From an uncultured Austwickia sp. (GTDB lineage: Bacteria; Actinomycetota; Actinomycetes; Actinomycetales; Dermatophilaceae): DNA of 5,236 nt. The stretch spans positions 1-5,236 of the forward strand of contig CAKUSI010000281.1 of NCBI GenBank assembly GCA_934678955.1, written 5' to 3'. A program made the translations under genes and the position numbers. Below are positions 1-4,893 of this stretch, one piece after another. Each line of letters begins with the position of its first letter. The first letter of the stretch is position 1. Under the pieces are notes generated by a model that had not been told where the DNA came from, searched no databases, and was given only the letters and a program-made list of their open reading frames with translations.

Positions 1-473
1 TGGCGGATGGCCGCCAGGGTGATGCCCGCGTCGGTGTCGATGTGCTGCTGCACCATCTGGCTGAAGTCCATGCGGTAGACGTGGTCGGCGCCCACCACCA
101 CGACGATGTCGGGCTCTTCCTCGTCGAGGATGTTGAGGCTCTGGTAGATCGCGTCCGCGCTGCCCATGTACCACTGCTTGCCCATGCGCTGCTGGGCCGG
201 GATCGAGGCGACGTAGTTGCCCAGCATCGTCGACATCCGCCAGGTCCGGGTGATGTGCCGGTCGAGGCTGTGCGACTTGTACTGCGTCAGCACGATGACC
301 TTGAGGTAGCCGGAGTTGACGACGTTGGACAGGGCGAAGTCGATGAGCCGGTAGATCCCGCCGAAGGGCACGGCGGGCTTGGCCCGGTCGGCGGTGAGCG
401 GCATCAGTCGCTTGCCTTCACCACCTGCGAGGACGACGGCGAGTACCTTCGGGGGGCGCGACTTGGACCTCAT
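1..473 (-). CDS. glgC: Glucose-1-phosphate adenylyltransferase (ADP-glucose pyrophosphorylase), N-terminal part
   Basis: GlgC makes ADP-glucose from ATP and glucose-1-phosphate in the cytoplasm, the committing step of bacterial glycogen and maltose-1-phosphate synthesis. The gene begins at an ATG at 473 and runs off the window start, leaving 157 complete codons of a family usually about 400 residues long. Visible motifs are the nucleotide-binding [13 protein letters not shown] (residues 15-27), [10 protein letters not shown] (30-39, with conserved K32), the [11 protein letters not shown] segment (101-111) and GADHVYRMD (128-136). D130 matches the metal-binding catalytic aspartate of the family. 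The C-terminal left-handed beta-helix domain lies outside the window. The gene is divergent from glgA, as in Mycobacterium. No Shine-Dalgarno precedes the ATG, and a TACGTT -10 hexamer ends 6 nt upstream, so the mRNA is probably leaderless. The identification is firm from these motifs. Confidence 0.96.
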   Translation of the reverse strand, partial: MRSKSRPPKVLAVVLAGGEGKRLMPLTADRAKPAVPFGGIYRLIDFALSNVVNSGYLKVIVLTQYKSHSLDRHITRTWRMSTMLGNYVASIPAQQRMGKQWYMGSADAIYQSLNILDEEEPDIVVVVGADHVYRMDFSQMVQQHIDTDAGITLAAIR

Positions 474-485
474 ACCCGCAACGTA
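474..485 (-). promoter_or_regulatory. Predicted leaderless promoter of glgC (-10 TACGTT)
   Basis: On the minus strand the hexamer TACGTT (485 to 480) matches the actinobacterial -10 pattern TANNNT. Exactly six bases (GCGGGT) separate it from the ATG at 473, which is the normal distance from a -10 element to the transcription start. The A of the ATG would then be +1. No good -35 is visible at 17-18 nt spacing; the best is AGTCCA/GTCCAC. A CCGGCG-A-CCGGCG direct repeat at 490-502 lies between the -10 and the expected -35. There is no purine-rich ribosome binding site. Confidence 0.6.
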
Positions 486-610
486 ACGCCCGGCGACCGG
501 CGGTGGACTGCGAACGACACGCCGTGTTGGCCACATCGTGGGGAACGTGAGCTGACGGTGATGCGACGAGCACGTGGGGGCACGTCGGAGGCGGGTCGCA
601 GCCGGCGGGC

Positions 611-622
611 GAGAGCGCTCTC
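611..622. promoter_or_regulatory. 12-bp perfect palindrome, candidate operator between glgC and glgA
   Basis: GAGAGCGCTCTC is a perfect 12-bp inverted repeat in the 203-bp divergent glgC/glgA region. Its GAGCGCTC core with a central CG resembles operators of LacI-family sugar regulators in actinobacteria, such as the CebR box TGGGAGCGCTCCCA. Its centre lies about 60 bp upstream of the predicted glgA start and about 143 bp from that of glgC, so it could serve either gene. Caution: the bare GAGCGCTC octamer also occurs at 1875-1882, 3733-3740 and 3770-3777, in or at the edge of coding sequence, so only the longer 12-mer and its position are suggestive. Confidence 0.42.
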
Positions 623-664
623 ACAGGTGTGTCCAGGCCGGTCACCGGGCGGGCTCGAAAGGAC

Positions 665-676
665 TAGATTCGGGGC
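665..676 (+). promoter_or_regulatory. Predicted leaderless promoter of glgA (-10 TAGATT)
   Basis: TAGATT (665-670) fits TANNNT and ends six bases before the GTG at 677, the same geometry as the divergent glgC promoter. The GTG would be +1. The only purine-rich stretch, GAAAGGA at 657-663, sits 13 nt from the GTG, too far for an efficient Shine-Dalgarno. The -35 position is weak (GTCACC, 641-646). It overlaps an interrupted palindrome, CCGGT-C-ACCGG (638-648), which could be a repressor site or chance. Confidence 0.6.
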
Positions 677-1876
677 GTGCGAGTCGACATCGTGTCCAAG
701 GAGTACCCCCCGAACGTGTACGGCGGAGCGGGCGTGCACGTCACCGAGCTGGCCAAGGCCCTGCGGGCGCGCGGCGACATCGACGTCCGGGTGCGGGCGT
801 TCGGCGTCCCGGAGTCGGAGGCGGGGACGACCGGCTACCCGGACCTCGTGGAGCTGGCCGAGGCCAACGCCGCCCTGCAGACGCTCGGGGTCGACCTCAC
901 CATCGCGCAGGACTGCGGCGGCGCCGACCTCGTGCACTCGCATACCTGGTACGCCAACATGGGCGGCCACATCGCCTCCCTGCTGCACGGGATCCCGCAC
1001 GTGATCTCGGCGCACAGCCTGGAGCCGCTGCGGCCGTGGAAGGCCGAGCAGCTCGGCGGCGGCTACCGGGTCAGCTCGTGGGTGGAGAAGACCGCGTATG
1101 AGGCCGCCGCCGCGGTGATCGCGGTGAGCGCCGGCATGCGGGCGGACATCCTGCGGTGTTACCCCAGCATCGCCCCCGAGAAGGTGCGGGTCGTCCACAA
1201 CGGGATCGACTCGACCCTCTGGCAGGCCGACCACAGCGACGCCGCCAAGGACATCTGCCGCACGCACGGCGTCGACCCGGAGGCCCGGTCGGTGATCTTC
1301 GTCGGCCGCCAAACCCGGCAGAAGGGCCTGCCGTACATGCTGCGGGCCGCCCGCGAGCTGCCCGCCGACGTGCAACTCGTCCTGTGTGCCGGGGCGCCCG
1401 ACACCCCCGAGATCGGCCGCGAGATCGCGGGTCTCATCGACGAACTCAAGGCGACCCGCTCGGGCGTCGTCTACATCCCGGAGATGCTGCCGCGGCACGA
1501 GGTCATCGCGTTGGAGAGCCACGCGACCGTGTTCGCCTGCCCGTCGATCTATGAGCCCCTCGGCATCGTGAACCTCGAGGCGATGGCCTGCGAGGTCGCG
1601 GTCGTCGCCACCCGCACCGGCGGGATCCCCGAGGTCGTCGTCGACGGCGAGACCGGCTGGCTGGTGGACATCGAGCAGGTGCAGGACGGAACGGGGACCC
1701 CGCTGGACGAGTCGAAGTGGGTCGCCGACCTGGCCGCCGCGATGAACGAGGCGGTCAGCGACCCTGGGCGCGCCCGCGCGTTCGGGCTGGCCGGGCGCAA
1801 ACGGGCCGTCGAGCAGTTTTCGTGGACCTCGATCGGTGACAAGACGCTGGAGGTCTACCGCTCGATCCTCGGCTGA
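677..1876 (+). CDS. glgA: GT4 glycogen synthase / alpha-maltose-1-phosphate synthase (GlgA/GlgM type)
   Basis: This 399-residue cytoplasmic glycosyltransferase uses ADP-glucose from GlgC. It is the short actinobacterial type (GT-B fold, family GT4), closely resembling M. tuberculosis GlgA (Rv1212c), now known to make maltose-1-phosphate from ADP-glucose and glucose-1-phosphate for GlgE. Visible features are KEYPPNVYGGAGVHV (8-22, with the sugar-nucleotide GGAG loop), HSHTWYANMGGH (87-98), SAHSLEPLRPWK (111-122), HNGID (174-178), R211 and K216 in VGRQTRQKG, and the GT4 E-x7-E pair E293/E301 in IYEPLGIVNLEAMA. The start is the GTG at 677: homologues begin at this same MRV-x(5)-YPP segment, and the -10 lies just upstream. 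The gene is divergent from glgC and convergent with the M15 gene. Whether the product is linear glucan or maltose-1-phosphate is inferred from family, not proven here. Confidence 0.95.
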   Translation: MRVDIVSKEYPPNVYGGAGVHVTELAKALRARGDIDVRVRAFGVPESEAGTTGYPDLVELAEANAALQTLGVDLTIAQDCGGADLVHSHTWYANMGGHIASLLHGIPHVISAHSLEPLRPWKAEQLGGGYRVSSWVEKTAYEAAAAVIAVSAGMRADILRCYPSIAPEKVRVVHNGIDSTLWQADHSDAAKDICRTHGVDPEARSVIFVGRQTRQKGLPYMLRAARELPADVQLVLCAGAPDTPEIGREIAGLIDELKATRSGVVYIPEMLPRHEVIALESHATVFACPSIYEPLGIVNLEAMACEVAVVATRTGGIPEVVVDGETGWLVDIEQVQDGTGTPLDESKWVADLAAAMNEAVSDPGRARAFGLAGRKRAVEQFSWTSIGDKTLEVYRSILG

Positions 1877-1917
1877 GCGCTCGCTGCCTGCCAGCCCGAG
1901 GCCGCTGTCAGCAGCGG
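1867..1917. terminator. Possible bidirectional terminator between glgA and the M15 gene
   Basis: Only 31 bases separate the two convergent stop codons, and two inverted repeats lie across them. The first pairs CCTCGGCTG (1867-1875, ending in the glgA stop) with CAGCCCGAGG (1892-1901), with one bulged C and a 16-nt loop. The second is CCGCTG-TCAG-CAGCGG (1902-1917), which contains the stop of the minus gene. Neither is followed by a T tract, though actinobacterial terminators often lack one. The location favours a shared terminator; the structures are modest. Confidence 0.35.
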
Positions 1918-2990
1918 TTGCTCGCCTGCAGCGCGTCCCAGTGCCACGATTCGGGCGCGTACTGCTTGATGCCGAACCGCCGGGCGTTGCGGTCGAGGAA
2001 CCTCCAGGTGGGACTCCCGGAGTCCGTCGCACGTGTCGCGCAGGTGGACCCTCCCTTGCGGGAAGTGCCCGCGAAGTCGATCGCTGCGCCGAGCTGGTGC
2101 AAGGAGGTGCCTGGCTTGGCGACGAACGTGTAGTCGCCCTTGCGGCACAGGGCGTTCTCCTGGCACAGCGCCTGCTGGTGCTCCATGGTGCGGAAGCTGC
2201 TGGCGGCGGTGAGGCGGATGCCGCTGTTCTGGGCGGTCCGGAAGAGACCCGCGAAAGCGCCGGACACGCGTGCGTTCACGATCGCGTCCCCGTCGGCCCC
2301 GTTCACGAAGTACTTGCTGCCGCGCCTGCTCTCCTCGCTGGTGCTCGTCAGACCGGTGACGGCGCACAGGCGGGCGGGAATCTTCCGGCCCGCGGCGTAG
2401 GCGAGGCGCACGCCGAGGTCCCGTGTGCCGGCGGCACAGGGCACGGACGACGCGTCGTTGGTGATCGGCGCCAGGATCTTCCCGCCGCAGGGCCGCGTAC
2501 GCGCGATCCCCATCCTCGCCAGCGTCGCCGCACCCGCCGCGCCATCCGCGGTCAGCCCGCGCGAGGTCTGCCAGCGCGCGATGGCCGCGCGGGTCCCCGG
2601 CCCCCCTCGGCCGTCCTTCGCGGCGCCCACCACCCCCTGGACCGCCTGCATCTGCGCGACGAGGCGTGCGCTGGTGCGCTCTCCGACGGTGCCGTCCGCG
2701 TCCATGCACTGGTCTGCCTGGAACCTCCGGACGGCGTCGCGGGTGGCGGGTCCGTTGGCGCCATCGACCGCGCTGTATGACAGATACCCGAGACCGGCCA
2801 GGTTGAATTGCTCCTGCTTGAGCGAGACGGCCGCCTGCGCCGGTGCCGCGCCGCCGACTCCCAGCGCGGCGGCGGCCGCCAACGCGACCACCGCCGCGCC
2901 GACGCGCGCTCGTGCGGGGGAGGCAGGACGTGCGGCACGCCGCCTCGCCTCACGTGGCAGGGGTGGGATGGGAGCGAGCTGGCGGATCAT
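1908..2990 (-). CDS. Secreted M15-family (VanY-like) peptidase with two peptidoglycan-binding repeats
   Basis: This 360-residue exported protein probably cleaves D-Ala-containing cell-wall peptides. An Arg-rich N-terminus and a hydrophobic stretch (30-49) form a signal peptide with likely cleavage at AQA-A (after residue 53 or 54). Two PG_binding_1-like repeats follow, about 57-118 (RRFQ at 88-91) and 119-162 (ARWQ at 138-141). The C-terminal domain (about 225-352) has the M15 pattern: SSFRTMEHQ (264-272, with R267), SLHQLGAAIDF (296-306, zinc ligands H298 and D305) and ESWHWD (347-352, catalytic E347 and zinc ligand H350). The mature part has eight cysteines (95, 168, 185, 209, 276, 282, 317 and the last residue 360), so up to four disulfides are possible. 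The ATG at 2990 is chosen because AGGAGGA lies 5 nt upstream and a signal peptide follows directly; the reading frame stays open upstream to 3311, but that would overlap the divergent gene. Carboxypeptidase or endopeptidase activity cannot be decided. Confidence 0.9.
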   Translation of the reverse strand: MIRQLAPIPPLPREARRRAARPASPARARVGAAVVALAAAAALGVGGAAPAQAAVSLKQEQFNLAGLGYLSYSAVDGANGPATRDAVRRFQADQCMDADGTVGERTSARLVAQMQAVQGVVGAAKDGRGGPGTRAAIARWQTSRGLTADGAAGAATLARMGIARTRPCGGKILAPITNDASSVPCAAGTRDLGVRLAYAAGRKIPARLCAVTGLTSTSEESRRGSKYFVNGADGDAIVNARVSGAFAGLFRTAQNSGIRLTAASSFRTMEHQQALCQENALCRKGDYTFVAKPGTSLHQLGAAIDFAGTSRKGGSTCATRATDSGSPTWRFLDRNARRFGIKQYAPESWHWDALQASNRC

Positions 2991-2995
2991 GAGCG

Positions 2996-3002
2996 TCCTC
3001 CT
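2996..3002 (-). promoter_or_regulatory. Strong Shine-Dalgarno AGGAGGA of the M15 gene
   Basis: On the minus strand AGGAGGA (3002 to 2996) lies 5 nt before the ATG at 2990. It is the only near-perfect ribosome binding site before a gene in this window, and it fixes the start codon. It implies a leadered mRNA, unlike the other genes here. Confidence 0.85.
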
Positions 3003-3003
3003 G

Positions 3004-3077
3004 GCGAGTACGTGCTGTCGGTCCAAGCGACCCCAAGCCGGGGTGCCACGCCAAGCCTCGGTCCCCCCATCTCTCGC
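3004..3077 (-). promoter_or_regulatory. Structured 5' leader of the M15 gene; weak ydaO-like (c-di-AMP riboswitch) motif fragments
   Basis: The transcribed strand upstream of the ribosome binding site carries possible RNA structure. GCGAG (3077 to 3073) is complementary to CTCGC (3008 to 3004) and could close the element just before AGGAGGA. ACCCC-GGCTT-GGGGT (3044 to 3030) forms a 5-bp hairpin. GCTTGG occurs three times (plus-strand CCAAGC at 3023, 3033 and 3051). In order, GGGGGACC (3067 to 3060), TTGGGGT (3036 to 3030) and CCGACAGC (3021 to 3014) match pieces of the ydaO consensus as I remember it. The GAATCC segment and most of the middle domain are missing, so a functional c-di-AMP riboswitch is doubtful. 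Confidence 0.2.
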
Positions 3078-3100
3078 GAAAAGCCGCTGGAGGACCGCGG

Positions 3101-3124
3101 TTTCGAAGTTTCGGGAAAATTTCG
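3101..3124. promoter_or_regulatory. AT-rich patch with three TTTCG repeats in the divergent M15/membrane-protein region
   Basis: In otherwise very GC-rich DNA, this stretch has TTTCG three times (3101-3105, 3109-3113, 3120-3124), a TTCGAA palindrome (3102-3107) and an AAATTT palindrome (3117-3122). It lies about 110 bp upstream of the M15 start and about 50 bp upstream of the ATG at 3173, a plausible place for promoter melting or regulator binding for either gene. I see no convincing TANNNT on the minus strand here, so the M15 promoter itself remains unassigned. Confidence 0.3.
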
Positions 3125-3159
3125 TCACCGTTGCCCACCCTCCGTCGCACCCGGTCCGC

Positions 3160-3172
3160 CATAGTGAGGGCG
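3160..3172 (+). promoter_or_regulatory. Possible leaderless promoter of the membrane-protein gene (-10 CATAGT)
   Basis: CATAGT (3160-3165) matches TATAAT at four of six positions and ends seven bases before the ATG at 3173. That is close to the geometry at the four stronger leaderless starts. The purine run GTGAGGG (3164-3170) is only 2 nt from the ATG, too near to act as a normal Shine-Dalgarno. The first -10 base is not T, so this is weaker than the others. Confidence 0.35.
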
Positions 3173-3952
3173 ATGCACCCGCGAGACCAGCTCTACGCAT
3201 CCCTGGCAGAGCTCGAGGCCAGGGCGTGCGCCGCCCGGCGCTCCGCCGGCCGCAAGAGCGGACGCGACGTCGCCGCCGCCCAGGCCTTGCACCGGTGGCG
3301 GGCACTGGCACCGGACGCCGTGGAGCTCAAGTTCTCCGGGGCCAACATCCGGTCCTGGCTGCACCCGGACGCGGACCGGCGCAGCGTGCCGAAGGATTTC
3401 GGCAAGCTATGGGCCCTCGTGTGCGTGTGGTCCGAGTGGTCCGGCGAACAGCCCGCAGCGGTGGTGGGCCAGCGGCCGCGGTGGGAAAGCGTATGGCGTC
3501 TTGCGCGCGAGGCGGATTCGCCCGCGACGCCGGCCCGTCTGCGCCCGTGGGCTGTGGCGAGAGTGGCGTTCACGGTCCTGGCCGGCGTCGTCGTCATCCT
3601 GGGCGCGACCCGGGCCGTCCGCCAGCCGGCGGAGGCGGATCCCACACCGGCCTCCGCCACCGTCGCCGGGACGTGCTACGGCGGAGCCGAGCAGGTGGCG
3701 ATCCGCGACGGCCGGTCTGGGACGGCGATGGCGAGCGCTCGGTGCGCGGATGTCAACCTCCAGATCGCCGAGCGCTCCGGTTCCCTCACGGTGCGGGTGT
3801 GTTTCCAGCGGACGCTTGCCTGTCAAGACACGTGGACGGTGGTGCCCGACGACGGCCACTTCCACGTCGTCGCCCGGGACGTCCGCGACGGAGCGACGTT
3901 CTGGTTCGAAGAACGATCCGGGGCCATTCGGCAGGCCCGGCAGGCGTCGTGA
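3173..3952 (+). CDS. Single-pass membrane protein of unknown function with HTH-like N-terminal region
   Basis: I do not recognise a named family for this 259-residue protein. Residues 1-115 are soluble, charged and predicted mostly helical. The stretch SGANIRSWL (55-63) followed by VPKDFGKLWALVCVW (72-86) resembles the helix-turn-helix-like N-terminal region of many actinobacterial hypothetical or regulatory proteins. One hydrophobic segment lies at about 128-146 (core VAFTVLAGVVVILGA, 131-145). The C-terminal part (about 150-259) looks like a small beta-rich domain with four cysteines (C168, C191, C210, C217), suggesting an extracytoplasmic location and possible disulfides. Arginines before the segment (122, 124, 130) weakly favour N-in topology. 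The ATG at 3173 is preferred for its promoter spacing; in-frame GTG 3164 and TTG 3131 are alternatives. The gene is divergent from the M15 peptidase, so they may be co-regulated, but DNA binding or sensing is only inferred. Confidence 0.8.
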   Translation: MHPRDQLYASLAELEARACAARRSAGRKSGRDVAAAQALHRWRALAPDAVELKFSGANIRSWLHPDADRRSVPKDFGKLWALVCVWSEWSGEQPAAVVGQRPRWESVWRLAREADSPATPARLRPWAVARVAFTVLAGVVVILGATRAVRQPAEADPTPASATVAGTCYGGAEQVAIRDGRSGTAMASARCADVNLQIAERSGSLTVRVCFQRTLACQDTWTVVPDDGHFHVVARDVRDGATFWFEERSGAIRQARQAS

Positions 3953-3974
3953 GGCCCGTCGAAAACGCTCCGCG

Positions 3975-4763
3975 TCAGTCGCGGTCCTCGCCGCGGAAGC
4001 CGGCCAGATGGAGGGCCGCCACGCAGGTCGCCTCGGCGAGCATCCGGTCGGCCTCGCGGCGCAACCGGAGGAGTTCGGCGTGCCGGGCGGCGGTCGCCGT
4101 CAGGGTCGTGGCGTCCCGCAGGTGCGCCAGCGCGAGCGTGGTGATCTCGCCGAGCGTCCCCGCCTGCGCGATCACCCGGCGCGCGCGGTCGCTGAGCCCC
4201 TCCGGGAGCCCCCAGCGTCCGTTCATCAGCGTGGCCTCGGCGATCGCGCGGACCCCGTCGCAGGCCCACGGCTGGACGTCCAGCCCTTCGAACGTATGAA
4301 TCGCGCCCGTCATGGTCTCGCGCAGCCGCCGGTCCACCTCGCGCAGGTCGAGCGCATCGACCGCGTGCACCGGGACGGGCTCGCCGTCGTAGGCCGCCCA
4401 GCGCACCGCGCCCACCCGGTCCGGCGAGCGATCCAGGTCGCCCTCGTCCGGTGGGCCGATCTCGCCCACGGTGGGTACCAGCACGTCGCCCAGTCCCGGC
4501 ACGAAGACGCACTCCCCGGATTCGGTGGCGGCCGCGAGGACCTCACGGCCGCGCGGCAGGAGCCCCGGATCCCCTGGGTGAGGCAGCGCGACCAACACCG
4601 CCCGCTCGCCCAGCTCCCCCCAGGTGGCCAACCGCTCGATGCGGCCGGCGACCAGGTCCAGGTCCGGCATCGCCGCGTCGAGTGCCTGCCCGAGCGTCAT
4701 CCGCCCCGCGAAGGCGGCGGTGGCCCACAGGGCCAGTCGGACGCTCACGGGCAACTCGGACAC
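3975..4763 (-). CDS. Conserved actinobacterial protein of unknown function (262 aa)
   Basis: The protein is soluble, with no signal peptide or membrane segment. It looks like a conserved actinobacterial family without assigned function. Recognisable blocks are SVRLALWATAAFAG (7-20), LVALPHPGDPGLLPRG (58-72), GECVFVPGLGDVLVP (83-97), WAAYDGEPVPVHAVDAL (122-138), RWGLPEGL (183-190) and a helical C-terminus EADRMLAEATCVAALHLAGFR (237-257). No catalytic motif is evident to me. The start is placed at the GTG at 4763 because the -10 TACGAT (4776 to 4771) ends seven bases before it. An ATG three codons upstream (4772) overlaps that -10 and would add only MGR. The gene is convergent with the membrane-protein gene (22 bp between stops) and divergent from the ABC ATPase. 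The long frame, absence of a signal sequence and normal composition support a real gene. Confidence 0.85.
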   Translation of the reverse strand: MSELPVSVRLALWATAAFAGRMTLGQALDAAMPDLDLVAGRIERLATWGELGERAVLVALPHPGDPGLLPRGREVLAAATESGECVFVPGLGDVLVPTVGEIGPPDEGDLDRSPDRVGAVRWAAYDGEPVPVHAVDALDLREVDRRLRETMTGAIHTFEGLDVQPWACDGVRAIAEATLMNGRWGLPEGLSDRARRVIAQAGTLGEITTLALAHLRDATTLTATAARHAELLRLRREADRMLAEATCVAALHLAGFRGEDRD

Positions 4764-4776
4764 CCTCCCCATCGTA
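4764..4776 (-). promoter_or_regulatory. Predicted leaderless promoter of the gene starting at 4763 (-10 TACGAT)
   Basis: On the minus strand TACGAT (4776 to 4771) fits TANNNT and is followed by seven bases (GGGGAGG) and then the GTG at 4763. The GGGAGG directly abuts the GTG, so it cannot serve as a Shine-Dalgarno for that codon. This supports a leaderless GTG start over the ATG at 4772, which lies partly inside the -10. No clear -35 is visible. Confidence 0.5.
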
Positions 4777-4881
4777 GGGGCGGGACTGCCGGGCATTCGC
4801 GCTTCCACCCTCCGGACCGTCGCGATCGGCCGCCGCCGAGGCGGACGGGGATGCCTCCCACTCAACGACGTCCGCGTGCCC

Positions 4882-4893
4882 TAGGGTCGAGTC
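4882..4893 (+). promoter_or_regulatory. Predicted leaderless promoter of the ABC ATPase gene (-10 TAGGGT)
   Basis: TAGGGT (4882-4887) fits TANNNT and is followed by six bases (CGAGTC) and the ATG at 4894, which would be +1. No Shine-Dalgarno and no convincing -35 are visible. The 130-bp divergent region also holds a CCGCC-GA-GGCGG inverted repeat (4833-4844), of unknown meaning, about 50 bp upstream of the ATG. Confidence 0.55.

Noticed and set aside
571..588. CACGTGGG/CACGTCGG direct repeat at 10-bp spacing in the glgC/glgA region
   Set aside because: Only two imperfect short copies; one helical turn of spacing is suggestive, but there is no known matching site, so I do not call a feature.
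42..1004. 320-codon plus-strand frame opposite glgC
   Set aside because: It is antisense to glgC and then overlaps glgA in another frame; it has low-complexity composition and no motif.
470..2032. 520-codon open frame on the minus strand opposite glgA
   Set aside because: It runs antisense to a clearly real GT4 gene, is composed mainly of Arg, Asp, Gly, His and Val, and has no recognisable domain. Such frames arise from high-GC codon bias.
2991..3311. N-terminal extension of the M15 protein in the open upstream frame
   Set aside because: It would bury the signal peptide inside the protein, overlap the divergent gene at 3173 and ignore the strong AGGAGGA before ATG 2990.
3980..3995. CGCGG/CCGCG inverted repeat near the convergent stops at 3952 and 3975
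   Set aside because: The stem is only 5 bp, lies inside the end of the minus gene and has no T tract; it is not convincing as a terminator.
2425..4299. 624-codon plus-strand frame
   Set aside because: It crosses the M15 gene in antisense, the intergenic region and the membrane-protein gene out of frame; the composition is Arg/Ala/Pro-rich without domains.
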